This document shows, piece by piece, positions 15,862 through 25,588 of a DNA stretch of 64,000 nucleotides. The notes under the pieces are model-generated. The model was not told where the DNA came from and did no database searches. It saw nothing but the letters and a program-made list of their open reading frames with translations. The position numbers and the translations under genes were made by a program. Numbering within the stretch: position 1 is the first letter of the stretch; each line of letters starts with the position of its first letter. The stretch comes from Pseudomonas maioricensis (lineage in GTDB: Bacteria; Pseudomonadota; Gammaproteobacteria; Pseudomonadales; Pseudomonadaceae). The stretch lies in assembly GCF_022790535.1 (NCBI RefSeq), contig NZ_LOHG01000011.1, forward strand, positions 179,912-243,911. The letters are read 5' to 3'.

Positions 15862-17886
15862 CTACATTTTGAAACGTGACACCACCATTCGTAGTTCGCC
15901 AGCCAACGTCGACAACTCGTTAGCGGTGACCGCGTTATCTTCGATCTCTTCCCTGAGTGCCTCGCTCCCATTACGAATCTCAGTAACATTGCGGTTGATG
16001 TCTTCGGACACCGAATGCTGCTCCACCGCGGCACTGGCGATCTGGGTGTTCATGCCGACAATCCGGTCAACACCGTTATTGATTTCATCAAGGCTGGCCG
16101 CAGCCAGGTCAGCAGACGCAATACAATCCTGCGCTCTGTGCCTGCCCGCTTTCATTTGCTCTACTGCCGCCGTGGTTGCAAGTTGCAACTCTTGAATAAT
16201 CCGACGAATTTCTTCGGTCGAATTCTGCGTACGCGATGCCAGGGTCCGGACCTCGTCAGCAACCACTGCGAAGCCGCGCCCCTGCTCACCAGCGCGGGCA
16301 GCTTCGATGGCCGCATTGAGCGCCAACAGATTGGTTTGATCAGCAATGTTGCGGATCACCTCGATCACGCCGCCGATTTCCTGGCTGTGCAGGGCAAGCG
16401 CAGACACTTTGTCAGCGCTGGCTTCAACTTCACTGGCCAGTTCTTCTACTGTTATCCGGGTGTCGCGCATCACCGCCAGACCAGTATTAGAAGCCTGGCT
16501 GGCTTGCTCCGCAGCTCGAGCGGCACCCTCGGTATTTTGCGCAACGTCTGCAACGCTTGCGGTCATCTCGTTGATCGCCGTGGCGACTTGCTCAGTCTCA
16601 CCCTGCTGGGAACCCATTGACTGCCTGGCGCGATCAATCGACAAGCCCAGGCGTTGAGCGGCTTCCGATACGGACTGCGAGCTCTGCTCAACCTGAGTCA
16701 ACGACGTGCTGAACGCTTGCGCCATATGGTTGAGGCCATTACCGATGTCTGCCATCTCATCTTTACCCTGCACTTTCGCGCGGGCCGTGAGATCGCCTTG
16801 GGCGATAAGCTGCGTAGCACTCAGCACACCGTCGATGGCACGCCGCATTGAGGTGTAAATACCAGCAAATGAATAGATCAGCAGCAGGCCGATAAGGGCC
16901 AAGCCGCCCAATATGAACGCTCTGTCTGCTGTTTTTTCGCCGACTCGCTGTTCCAGCAGTTCAGACAGTGACTCCTGAAGCATGTCCTGCGCCTTGTACA
17001 AGTCGGCCACCACAGCGTTGCCTTTTGCTGGCAGGTCTTGCACGCCGCTGATGGTGTCGCTCGTCGAGCGTATCAACGCTTCAATGTCGTTGCGAAAACT
17101 GTCCAGATTCGCCAGCGCGTTGGTTACCGGCTGTTGAATGCTGTCAGCGAGAGCGGGTTCCTTGCGGCGCAAAAGACCGATGCTCTGTTGGAGTTCTGTG
17201 CGTATCTGGGCTTCTTGCTTTAGCAACGATTGCAATGAAGAACGAGTGCTGTCACTTAATGGTTGCCCATTGCGCAACCCACTGGCCAGGCCTCGTAGCT
17301 GCCCGACGATATTGATTTGTCGAGGCAACCTGAGCGTGCTTTGGTCAATCATGAACAGCGACGCGTAATCTTCATCCAGCACCATGCCGGAAGTGGCTGA
17401 AACGAAATAGATGAAATTCAATGTCTGAGTCAGTTGCTCGTTCCACTCATCGAACGCTTTCATCTGATTGGCATCAGGTTTGGCCTGATCGACGAGTCGC
17501 TGAGCCCCCGAGCGCAAGCGCTGCACGCGGTCGCCTGTTTCCAGCGTCACATTGTATTGTCGGTCAGTAGATTCAAGCTTTGAAAAAGCGTCCTGAAGCT
17601 TCGCCTGGTTGGCAGCGAAATCAGCTTGAGCAGTGGAGTCACCACTCAACAATCGGTTGGTCAGCGCACGCTGCATCATCGACAGGCGAAGGACAGGCGT
17701 GACATCCATCAAGTAGCGCTGGCCTAGTTGCTCTGAACGCACCCCTTCAATGCTGTCATTGATCTGGTGAACTATTCGTGCAGCAAGGAGTGAAAGCGCA
17801 ATCAGGACGATGAAGGCAAGCAGTGCGAATTTTGCGGGAAAACGTAGACGGCTGGACAGGTAAACGGCAGGAGCAAGGATGTTCAT
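15862..17886 (-). CDS. Methyl-accepting chemotaxis protein
   Basis: A 674-residue chemoreceptor from the ATG at 17886. One transmembrane helix near residues 20-40 (FALLAFIVLIALSLLAARIV) is followed by a long helical periplasmic domain of about 260 residues. That is longer than a simple four-helix bundle and fits the helical bimodular type. The second membrane helix (FILGGLALIGLLLIYSFAGI) leads into a HAMP domain and the cytoplasmic signalling hairpin, with the invariant tip LLALNAAIEAARAGEQGRGF and ADEVRTLASRT. The ligand is unknown. The gene is followed on the same strand by a GGDEF protein, so a motility/c-di-GMP link is possible. Confidence 0.93.
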   Translation of the reverse strand: MNILAPAVYLSSRLRFPAKFALLAFIVLIALSLLAARIVHQINDSIEGVRSEQLGQRYLMDVTPVLRLSMMQRALTNRLLSGDSTAQADFAANQAKLQDAFSKLESTDRQYNVTLETGDRVQRLRSGAQRLVDQAKPDANQMKAFDEWNEQLTQTLNFIYFVSATSGMVLDEDYASLFMIDQSTLRLPRQINIVGQLRGLASGLRNGQPLSDSTRSSLQSLLKQEAQIRTELQQSIGLLRRKEPALADSIQQPVTNALANLDSFRNDIEALIRSTSDTISGVQDLPAKGNAVVADLYKAQDMLQESLSELLEQRVGEKTADRAFILGGLALIGLLLIYSFAGIYTSMRRAIDGVLSATQLIAQGDLTARAKVQGKDEMADIGNGLNHMAQAFSTSLTQVEQSSQSVSEAAQRLGLSIDRARQSMGSQQGETEQVATAINEMTASVADVAQNTEGAARAAEQASQASNTGLAVMRDTRITVEELASEVEASADKVSALALHSQEIGGVIEVIRNIADQTNLLALNAAIEAARAGEQGRGFAVVADEVRTLASRTQNSTEEIRRIIQELQLATTAAVEQMKAGRHRAQDCIASADLAAASLDEINNGVDRIVGMNTQIASAAVEQHSVSEDINRNVTEIRNGSEALREEIEDNAVTANELSTLAGELRMVVSRFKM

Positions 17887-18425
17887 AGGATTCTCACAGC
17901 CCTTATTGGGGCGATTTTTTAGTGAAGGTGAGAACAATCCGTTTCTCTAATAAGCAGGGACTTCTTTGACCCCTTTGCAACGCACTTGATAGCGTGACAC
18001 TACGAGCGCCATTCGATAATGGCCATGAGACATCATCGAAGTCAAAGCTCCGACTTGTAAGGCCTGCAGAAAGTTGCGTGGATATTTTCTGTTTCGGCAA
18101 TATTTCGATTTTTATTGGGTTTTAGCGACGAATGGCGATGTGCCATCGAGGAATCTGTTGCCGGGTGACACGTTTCCCGTGTCGACGCATCCGGTACAGC
18201 CAGGGTTATACCTCCCTCGCCTACTATCAGGTTATTTCATACATAAGACCTACATAATGCCTTTAAAGAATAATATCAATATTCCAAAATAGCATTTCCA
18301 ACGCTTTTGTTATGCAAATAACATTCATAGCAGACGACATCGTTTCAGGCATCACAACCTCTATCAGACCAACCAATCTGCACCCTCACCACGGGCCAGT
18401 GCCAGTTCAATGGACACCGCCCGAC
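17887..18425. other. Intergenic region upstream of the TonB receptor
   Basis: About 540 bases separating divergent genes. The part at 18225-18320 is A/T-rich, with TTATTTCATACATAAG and a weak GAATA-N7-TATTC symmetry at 18268-18284. A starvation-type regulator could bind here, but I cannot assign Fur, CysB or another factor. The frame of the TonB receptor is open from 18312, so the true start may lie earlier. Confidence 0.35.
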
Positions 18426-20858
18426 ATGACAAAGACGCTTGCAGCAAGCGCTGCCAAAACGTTCCCGCTTTCAACACTCACCGCTGCTTTGTTGCTCGGG
18501 GCATTCTCGCCCCTCGTCGAGGCCGACAATGACGAATCCAGGCTCAGCACCGTTACGGTGATATCCACCGGCGTACGAGGACAACAGCGGACAGTGGCAG
18601 ACAGTCCTGCGCCTATCGACATCATCAACAGTGATCAACTGCTAAAAACGGGCCGCGCAGAACTCTCTGAAGCGATCGCCAAACTGCTGCCCTCCTTCAA
18701 TTTCGGAACAAATATTGCGGGCTACAACTCGGTGACCCGGCCGCTGAGCAATCGAAGCCTGGGGCCGGCTTACACGCTGGTGCTGGTCAACGGCAAGCGG
18801 CGGCACAATGGCGCAGTGGGTCAGCGAGGCTCAATCGATAACAGCGGTGCCAACGCAGTGGATATCGATCTGATCCCGGTCAGCGCCGTGGACCACATCG
18901 AAGTGCTCAAGGACAGCGCTGCCGCTCAGTACGGTTCTGACGCAGTTGCCGGGGTGATCAACATTATTCTCAAGTCCGGTGATTCCGGCGGGCACTATGA
19001 AAGCACCTACGGCAAGCTATTCTCGGGCGCGGGAGAAACCCTGAAGATTGCAGGTGACCAAGGCTTTACCCTTGGCGAAAAAGGCTTTTTCCACTTTTCA
19101 GCGGATGCCCGCAAACGAGGTGAAGCCGCCTGGAACGACAAGGCGGACAGTAGCGTTCGGGCGTTCAGCGACCCGGCAAAAGAAGCGTCCTGGGATCGCG
19201 TGGCAATCAAGAACGGCGATCCGGATTTGAAAGCCTTTAACCTCGCTTACAACGCCGAATTACCGCTGGAAGATCTGACGTTGTACTCCTTCACCACTTA
19301 TGGCGAGCGCGACGCAGAGGCCGCTAACTATTTTCGCCTGCCCACTGGCACTGCCTCGGTGCCCGAAGTGCTCCCCGACGGTTACTACCCGTTGAACAAC
19401 ATCAAGGATACCGATTACCAGTTTCTGTTCGGTGGCAAGGGCGAGGCCGCCGACTGGAACTGGGACCTGAGCACCACCTACGGACGGAACAACGTTCATC
19501 ACTCCAGCGACTTGAATATCAATCCGTCACTGGGCACGGCGTCGCCGACCAAATTCGACAATCTGGCGACTTTCCGCTTTGAACAATGGGTTAACAACCT
19601 GGACTTCACCCGTCGCTACGACAGCCTGTTTCAGTTGACCCCACCTGTGCAAGTATCAGCGGGGCTGGAACATCGCTGGGAACGTTTCAGCACCTTCGCG
19701 GGTGATCCGGAAGCCTATATTACCGGCACCTACCCTGCCGCTTCGGGGGCTCAGGCGGCCGTGACCATTCGCCCGGAGGATGAGGTCAACCTGATTCGCA
19801 ACAACTATGCGGGCTACCTGGACCTTGGCTTTGATCTGACGGATCGCTGGTTTCTCGACGTCGCGGGACGGGTTGAACATTACGACGACGATTCAGGCAA
19901 TACCTTTGGCCTGAAAGTGAACTCCCGTTACGAACTGACCGATACGGTTGCCGTACGTGGCACTGTCGGCACCGGCTTTCGTGCCCCTTCCCTGACCCAG
20001 ATCGGCTATACGGTTGCGGACAATCGGGTCGCTGTCGATGTAAACGGCAACGTCGTACCGGCCGTGACCCGCCTGACCCCGTCAGGCAGCAACCTGGCCG
20101 CAGCGTTAGGCGGCGATGATCTGAAACCGGAGAAGTCGCGCAACCTCGGGCTGGGGTTGACCTGGCAACCGGCACCCCGAACCAGTGTTACGGCGGATGC
20201 TTACCTGATCGACATTGATGATCGAATTGCACTGACCAGCAACATTTATGATCAGGGCAACGGGGTGATCAACGGCATCCTCACCGCTCAAGGCGTCCCC
20301 AGCGGCACGTGGGTCAACTATTACACCAACGCATTCGACACCCGTACGCGGGGTCTGGATATCGTTGCCGACCACAGTACTCCGCTGGATGCCTGGGGAG
20401 AGGTGCGCTGGAGCCTGGGCTTCAACTGGAACAAAACCACTATTGAAGGCGTGCGCGATACGCCTGCTGCGCTGGCCAGCTCCGGTGTCACCCTGGTAGG
20501 ACGTGATCGCGAAGGCGATTTGACCGAAGCATCACCCAAGACCAAATGGATACTGGGCGCCAACTGGAAGGTCGACGACCTGGCGGTAAACCTGCAGACC
20601 AGCCGAAACGGCGCAGTCAAGACACTGGCCGTCAATCCCAGTGGCGATCGTAGCTTTGGCGCCAAGTGGATAACCGATCTGGACGTCAGCTACACCTTTA
20701 TTGATCAACTGACGGTAAGCATCGGCGGGACCAATATCTTTGACGTGCGGCCATCAAAAAATGCGGTTTACAGCAACCTCGGCCTGGCACCGTATGGCAA
20801 CCCGCCGTTCTACCCGGGTGGCGGTTACTGGTACACCAAACTGGCTTATGATTTTTAG
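18426..20858 (+). CDS. TonB-dependent outer-membrane receptor
   Basis: An 810-residue receptor from the ATG at 18426, whose product begins with a signal-peptide-like stretch (LSTLTAALLLGAFSPLVEA). The Shine-Dalgarno is poor and the frame opens at 18312. The plug domain contains DSPAPIDIINSDQLLKTGRA, YTLVLVNGKRRHNGA, VDHIEVLKDSAAAQYGSDA and VAGVINIILK. A large beta-barrel follows and ends in the aromatic terminus YWYTKLAYDF, as needed for assembly. The plug pattern with GKRRHNGAV and RGSIDNSG fits the broad receptor group that takes up non-iron substrates as well as siderophores. The ligand cannot be read. It stands alone, followed by a long inverted repeat. Confidence 0.92.
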   Translation: MTKTLAASAAKTFPLSTLTAALLLGAFSPLVEADNDESRLSTVTVISTGVRGQQRTVADSPAPIDIINSDQLLKTGRAELSEAIAKLLPSFNFGTNIAGYNSVTRPLSNRSLGPAYTLVLVNGKRRHNGAVGQRGSIDNSGANAVDIDLIPVSAVDHIEVLKDSAAAQYGSDAVAGVINIILKSGDSGGHYESTYGKLFSGAGETLKIAGDQGFTLGEKGFFHFSADARKRGEAAWNDKADSSVRAFSDPAKEASWDRVAIKNGDPDLKAFNLAYNAELPLEDLTLYSFTTYGERDAEAANYFRLPTGTASVPEVLPDGYYPLNNIKDTDYQFLFGGKGEAADWNWDLSTTYGRNNVHHSSDLNINPSLGTASPTKFDNLATFRFEQWVNNLDFTRRYDSLFQLTPPVQVSAGLEHRWERFSTFAGDPEAYITGTYPAASGAQAAVTIRPEDEVNLIRNNYAGYLDLGFDLTDRWFLDVAGRVEHYDDDSGNTFGLKVNSRYELTDTVAVRGTVGTGFRAPSLTQIGYTVADNRVAVDVNGNVVPAVTRLTPSGSNLAAALGGDDLKPEKSRNLGLGLTWQPAPRTSVTADAYLIDIDDRIALTSNIYDQGNGVINGILTAQGVPSGTWVNYYTNAFDTRTRGLDIVADHSTPLDAWGEVRWSLGFNWNKTTIEGVRDTPAALASSGVTLVGRDREGDLTEASPKTKWILGANWKVDDLAVNLQTSRNGAVKTLAVNPSGDRSFGAKWITDLDVSYTFIDQLTVSIGGTNIFDVRPSKNAVYSNLGLAPYGNPPFYPGGGYWYTKLAYDF

Positions 20859-20897
20859 TTGATTAGTGATACTGCTCTACTTATCTGCGAATGAGGA

Positions 20898-20990
20898 TCT
20901 GTGGGAGCAGAGCTTGCTCGCGATAAGGCTGGAAGCGGTCCAAAGTGAATCGCGTCCAGCCTTATCGCGAGCAAGCTCTGCTCCCACAGA
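20898..20990. repeat. Perfect 36-bp inverted repeat (REP/BIME-like)
   Basis: The arms at 20898-20933 and 20955-20990 are exact reverse complements, separated by 21 bases. Each arm starts TGTGGGAGCAGAGCTTGCTC from the outside, the style of Pseudomonas REP doublets. It lies between the TonB receptor stop and the mexE-like operon, where it could also terminate or insulate transcription. Confidence 0.8.
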
Positions 20991-21041
20991 ATTCTGCGCA
21001 ACTCCGCAAACCACCGGATTATTACCCGCCGAGCGATACTC

Positions 21042-21062
21042 AATATCATTCCGAATGATATT
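21042..21062. promoter_or_regulatory. Perfect 21-bp palindrome upstream of the RND operon
   Basis: AATATCATTC-C-GAATGATATT: 10-bp arms, exact, around one central base, 80 bases before the mexE-like start. It contains ATC-N9-GAT, the symmetric core of LysR-type (nod-box style) sites, so a MexT-like LysR regulator is a candidate. A TetR-type factor is equally possible. No regulator gene is adjacent. Confidence 0.55.
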
Positions 21063-21142
21063 AACTTTTGTTTCATTCGATTCGTGCAATACAACCCTCA
21101 AGAACAGAATCCGCCCATCTTAATATTCCGGCGGACATTCCC

Positions 21143-22384
21143 ATGGCTCAGAAATTCAATCAATTGCGCTTTCCACTCGCCGCGTTGGCGCTGGTGGTGA
21201 TAAGCGCTTGCGGCGGAGCGCCTGAAGCGACGGTCGCGCCTGCGGCAGCCAAAGTCAGTGTTGCCAAGGTTCTGGAACAACCCGTCAACGAGTGGGATGA
21301 GTTCACCGGTCGCCTCGAAGCCCCCGAAACCGTAGAGATTCGCCCTCGCGTATCCGGTCAGATCGATGCCGTAGCCTTCACTGATGGCGCGCTGGTCAAG
21401 AAAGGCGACGTGCTGTTCCAGATCGACCCTCGCCCGTTCCAGTCAGAAGTTCGCCGCCTCGAAGCACAACTGCAGCAAGTTCGCGCGACGGCAACCCGCA
21501 GTGAAAACGAAGCCCAGCGTGGTGAGCGCCTGCGAACCAACAACGCTATCTCCGCTGAACTGGCTGATTCGCGCACCACCACTGCACAAGAAGCCCGTGC
21601 CGGTGTAGCGGCCATTCAGGCCCAGCTGGACCTGGCAAAACTCAACCTGAGCTTCACCCGCGTGACGTCGCCTATCAGTGGTCGCGTGAGCCGCGCCGAA
21701 ATCACAGCCGGTAACATCGTCACCGCCGACGTGACGCCGTTGACCAGCGTGGTTTCCACCGACAAGGTTTACGCCTACTTCGACGCCGATGAGCGTGTCT
21801 TCCTTAAATACACCGAGCTGGCTCGCAAAGGCCAACGTGGCCAAACGACTCCGGTGTACCTGGGGCTTTCCAATGAAGTTGGCAACCCACACCAGGGCCA
21901 GATGAACTTCGTCGACAACCAGGTCAACCCGCGTACCGGCACCATTCGCGGTCGCGCTGTATTCGACAACAGCGACGGTAGCTTCACCCCGGGCCTGTAT
22001 GCACGGGTCAAACTGGTTGGCAGCGGTACCTACTCCGCGGTGCTGATCAACGATGAAGCCGTCGGCACTGATCTGGGCAAGAAATTCGTGCTGGTCATGG
22101 ACAAGGACAACAAGCCCTCTTACCGCCCGGTTGAGCTGGGGCCAAAAGTCGAAGGTCTGCGCATCGTGCGTAGCGGCCTGAGCAAAGACGACACCATCGT
22201 CGTCAAGGGCCTGCAACGTGTGCGTCCAGGCCAGCCGGTTACCCCGGAAGTCACTCCGATGGCCAGCGCCGAGACCCTCGCCGCGCTACTCAAACAACGC
22301 CAGGCTCTGGAAGCCAGCAACTTGCCGCAAGTGAAGCCTAAAGCACCTGAAAAAGTTGCCGGCATCGCCGCGCCACGCGGTTAA
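21143..22384 (+). CDS. mexE: RND efflux periplasmic adaptor (MexE-like)
   Basis: A 413-residue membrane-fusion protein from the ATG at 21143. The N-terminus has a lipobox (VVISAC), so it is inner-membrane anchored by lipid. The family motifs are VEIRPRVSGQIDAVAFTDGA and GDVLFQIDPRPFQSEVRRL (lipoyl domain first half), an alpha-helical hairpin (LEAQLQQVRATATRSENEAQ and on), LNLSFTRVTSPISGRVS and GLYARVKL. It links the pump at 22397 to the outer-membrane channel at 25585 in one operon. Similarity to MexE is by family and gene order, and the substrate range is not readable. The initiating ATG follows a perfect palindrome by 80 bases. Confidence 0.88.
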   Translation: MAQKFNQLRFPLAALALVVISACGGAPEATVAPAAAKVSVAKVLEQPVNEWDEFTGRLEAPETVEIRPRVSGQIDAVAFTDGALVKKGDVLFQIDPRPFQSEVRRLEAQLQQVRATATRSENEAQRGERLRTNNAISAELADSRTTTAQEARAGVAAIQAQLDLAKLNLSFTRVTSPISGRVSRAEITAGNIVTADVTPLTSVVSTDKVYAYFDADERVFLKYTELARKGQRGQTTPVYLGLSNEVGNPHQGQMNFVDNQVNPRTGTIRGRAVFDNSDGSFTPGLYARVKLVGSGTYSAVLINDEAVGTDLGKKFVLVMDKDNKPSYRPVELGPKVEGLRIVRSGLSKDDTIVVKGLQRVRPGQPVTPEVTPMASAETLAALLKQRQALEASNLPQVKPKAPEKVAGIAAPRG

Positions 22385-22396
22385 GGGAAACCACTG

Positions 22397-25300
22397 ATGA
22401 ACTTCTCTCAATTCTTTATCTCGCGTCCGATCTTCGCGGCAGTGCTGTCGCTGTTGATCCTGATCGCCGGGTCGATTTCACTCTTCCAGTTACCGATCAG
22501 TGAATACCCCGAAGTCGTACCGCCAACCGTGGTCGTTCGTGCCAACTTCCCGGGCGCCAACCCCAAGGTCATCGGCGAAACCGTCGCGGCTCCGCTGGAG
22601 CAAGCCATTACCGGTGTCGAAAACATGCTGTACATGTCTTCGCAATCCACCGCCGACGGCAAGATCACCCTGACCATCACTTTCGCGCTGGGTACTGACC
22701 TGGATAACGCGCAGGTACAGGTTCAGAACCGGGTCACCCGAACCGAGCCGAAACTGCCCGAAGAAGTGACGCGCATCGGTATCACCGTAGACAAGGCGTC
22801 GCCCGATCTGACGATGGTGGTCCACCTGACCTCGCCGGATAAACGTTACGACATGCTTTACCTGTCCAACTACGCCATCCTCAACATCAAGGACGAGCTG
22901 GCTCGCCTTGGCGGTGTCGGTGACGTGCAGTTGTTCGGTATGGGCGATTACTCGTTGCGAGTCTGGCTGGACCCAAACAAGACTGCTTCGCGCAATCTGA
23001 CCGCGACCGATGTTGTAAACGCTATTCGCGAACAGAACCGTCAGGTCGCTGCGGGCCAGTTGGGCGCACCGCCCTCGCCTAGCGCTACCAGCTTCCAGAT
23101 GTCAGTGAACACTCAGGGCCGTCTGGTCAGCGAAGAAGAATTCGAAAACATCGTGATTCGCTCCGGCGCCGATGGCGAAATCACTCGACTGCGCGATGTA
23201 GCGCGCGTCGAACTGGGCTCCAACCAATACGCCTTGCGCTCATTGCTGGATAACCAGCCCGCTGTGGCGATTCCAATCTTCCAGCGCCCTGGCTCCAACG
23301 CCATCGACATCTCCAACGAAGTTCGGGCAAAAATGACCGAACTAAAGCAAAACTTCCCTGAAGGAATGGATTTCAGCATCGTTTACGACCCGACGATCTT
23401 TGTTCGTGGCTCGATCGAGGCGGTTATCCATACCCTGTTCGAGGCGTTGATTCTGGTTGTGCTGGTGGTGATCCTGTTCCTGCAGACCTGGCGTGCTTCG
23501 ATCATTCCGTTGGCTGCGGTACCGGTATCGCTGATCGGTACGTTCGCCGTGATGCACATGTTCGGCTTCTCACTCAATGCGCTATCGCTGTTCGGACTGG
23601 TTCTGGCCATCGGTATCGTGGTCGACGACGCCATCGTGGTGGTGGAAAACGTCGAGCGAAACATCGGACTCGGGCTGACCCCGGTCGAAGCCACCAAACG
23701 GGCCATGAAAGAAGTGACAGGGCCAATCATCGCCACGGCACTGGTGCTGTGTGCGGTATTCATCCCGGCTGCGTTCATCTCCGGATTGACCGGGCAGTTC
23801 TATAAGCAGTTTGCCCTGACGATTGCGATTTCCACGGTGATTTCGGCCTTCAACTCCCTGACTCTTTCTCCGGCGCTGTCAGCCGTGCTGCTCAAGGCTC
23901 ACGACGCGCCAAAGGATCGTTTCTCGCGCGGCCTCGACAAAATATTTGGTGGTTGGTTGTTCCGGCCGTTCAACCGCGTGTTCGAACGCGCCAGTAACAG
24001 CTATGTGGGAATCGTCGGTCGCGTGATCCGCAGCAGCGGCATTGCCCTGGTGCTTTACGGCGGCCTGATGGTGCTGACCTACTTCGGTTTCGCCACCACA
24101 CCAACAGGCTTCGTGCCGCCTCAGGACAAACAGTATCTGGTGGCTTTCGCCCAACTGCCGGACGCGGCCAGCCTGGACCGTACCGAAGACGTCATCAAAC
24201 GCATGTCCGACATTGCCTTGAAACAGGAAGGTGTTGAAAGTGCGGTGGCGTTCCCTGGCCTGTCCATCAACGGTTTCACGAATAGCCCGAACGCCGGCAT
24301 CGTGTTTGTGACCCTCAAGCCTTTTGAAGACCGTAAAGACGCCAGCCTGTCAGCGGGTGCCATCGCGGGTGCATTGAACGGCAAATTCGGCGACATTCAG
24401 GACGCCTACATGGCGATCTTCCCGCCACCGCCGGTACAAGGCCTGGGTACCATCGGCGGTTTCCGCCTGCAGATCGAAGACCGTGGCAACCTCGGTTACG
24501 ACGAGCTCTATAAAGAGACGATGAACATCATCGCCAAGAGCCACAGCGTGCCGGAACTGGCCGGGCTGTTCACCAGCTACACCGTGAACGTGCCGCAAGT
24601 CGATGCTGCCATTGACCGTGAAAAAGCCAAGACCCACGGCGTGGCCATCAGCGACATTTTCGACACCCTTCAGGTGTATCTGGGCTCGCTGTACGCCAAC
24701 GACTTCAACCGTTTCGGTCGTACTTATCAGGTCAACGTTCAGGCTGAACAACAGTTCCGTCAGGATGCCGACCAGATTGGTCAGCTCAAGGTTCGCAACA
24801 ACCTTGGCGAGATGATTCCACTGGCGACCTTTATCAAAGTCAGCGATACCGCTGGCCCTGATCGCGTCATGCATTACAACGGCTTCATCACGGCTGAAAT
24901 CAACGGCGCTGCGGCTCCGGGTTACAGCTCGGGTCAGGCTCAGGCCGCCGTGGAGAAACTGCTCAAGGACGAACTGCCTAATGGCATGACCTACGAGTGG
25001 ACGGAGATCACGTATCAGCAAATCCTGTCAGGCAATACCGCGCTGCTGGTTTTCCCGCTGTGCGTACTGCTGGCCTTCCTGGTGCTGGCTGCTCAGTACG
25101 AAAGCTGGAGCCTGCCACTGGCGGTGATTCTGATCGTACCGATGACACTGCTGTCGGCCATCACTGGTGTGATCCTGTCCGGTAGCGACAACAACATCTT
25201 TACCCAGATCGGACTGATCGTATTGGTGGGACTGGCCTGTAAGAACGCGATCCTTATTGTCGAATTCGCCAAGGACAAGCAAAGCGAGGGCATGTCGCCG

Positions 25301-25588
25301 CTGGAAGCCGTACTGGAAGCGTGCCGCCTGCGTCTGCGTCCGATCCTGATGACCTCCTTCGCGTTCATCATGGGGGTTGTGCCGCTGGTGTTCTCCAGTG
25401 GTGCCGGTGCAGAAATGCGTCACGCCATGGGTGTAGCGGTGTTCTCGGGGATGCTTGGGGTGACTTTCTTCGGCTTGCTGCTGACACCGGTGTTCTACGT
25501 GCTGATTCGTAATTTTGTTGAGCGCAAAGAGGCCCGCAAGGCAGCCAAGGCACAGAGCCTGCAAACCCTGAACCCGGAGGCGCATTGA
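22397..25588 (+). CDS. mexF: RND multidrug efflux pump (MexF-like)
   Basis: A 1063-residue inner-membrane HAE1-type pump, full length for the family. It starts MNFSQFFISRPIFAAVLSLL. Visible motifs: GATVAPLEQAI-type loop as GETVAAPLEQAITGVENM; the proton-relay Asp pair in LAIGIVVDDAIVVVENVERN (TM4); APPSPSATSFQM in the porter domain; and TM10-11 GLACKNAILIVEFAKD. Two large periplasmic loops and twelve transmembrane helices are expected. It forms the tripartite pump with the adaptor 12 bases upstream and the channel that overlaps its stop. MexF-type pumps export quinolones, chloramphenicol and quorum-sensing precursors; that range is known for MexF and only inferred here. Confidence 0.93.
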   Translation: MNFSQFFISRPIFAAVLSLLILIAGSISLFQLPISEYPEVVPPTVVVRANFPGANPKVIGETVAAPLEQAITGVENMLYMSSQSTADGKITLTITFALGTDLDNAQVQVQNRVTRTEPKLPEEVTRIGITVDKASPDLTMVVHLTSPDKRYDMLYLSNYAILNIKDELARLGGVGDVQLFGMGDYSLRVWLDPNKTASRNLTATDVVNAIREQNRQVAAGQLGAPPSPSATSFQMSVNTQGRLVSEEEFENIVIRSGADGEITRLRDVARVELGSNQYALRSLLDNQPAVAIPIFQRPGSNAIDISNEVRAKMTELKQNFPEGMDFSIVYDPTIFVRGSIEAVIHTLFEALILVVLVVILFLQTWRASIIPLAAVPVSLIGTFAVMHMFGFSLNALSLFGLVLAIGIVVDDAIVVVENVERNIGLGLTPVEATKRAMKEVTGPIIATALVLCAVFIPAAFISGLTGQFYKQFALTIAISTVISAFNSLTLSPALSAVLLKAHDAPKDRFSRGLDKIFGGWLFRPFNRVFERASNSYVGIVGRVIRSSGIALVLYGGLMVLTYFGFATTPTGFVPPQDKQYLVAFAQLPDAASLDRTEDVIKRMSDIALKQEGVESAVAFPGLSINGFTNSPNAGIVFVTLKPFEDRKDASLSAGAIAGALNGKFGDIQDAYMAIFPPPPVQGLGTIGGFRLQIEDRGNLGYDELYKETMNIIAKSHSVPELAGLFTSYTVNVPQVDAAIDREKAKTHGVAISDIFDTLQVYLGSLYANDFNRFGRTYQVNVQAEQQFRQDADQIGQLKVRNNLGEMIPLATFIKVSDTAGPDRVMHYNGFITAEINGAAAPGYSSGQAQAAVEKLLKDELPNGMTYEWTEITYQQILSGNTALLVFPLCVLLAFLVLAAQYESWSLPLAVILIVPMTLLSAITGVILSGSDNNIFTQIGLIVLVGLACKNAILIVEFAKDKQSEGMSPLEAVLEACRLRLRPILMTSFAFIMGVVPLVFSSGAGAEMRHAMGVAVFSGMLGVTFFGLLLTPVFYVLIRNFVERKEARKAAKAQSLQTLNPEAH

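Noticed and set aside
18268..18284. GAATA-N7-TATTC symmetry upstream of the TonB receptor as a Fur box
   Set aside because: Only 5-bp arms, and it does not fit the Fur consensus (GATAAT repeats). The region is simply A/T-rich.
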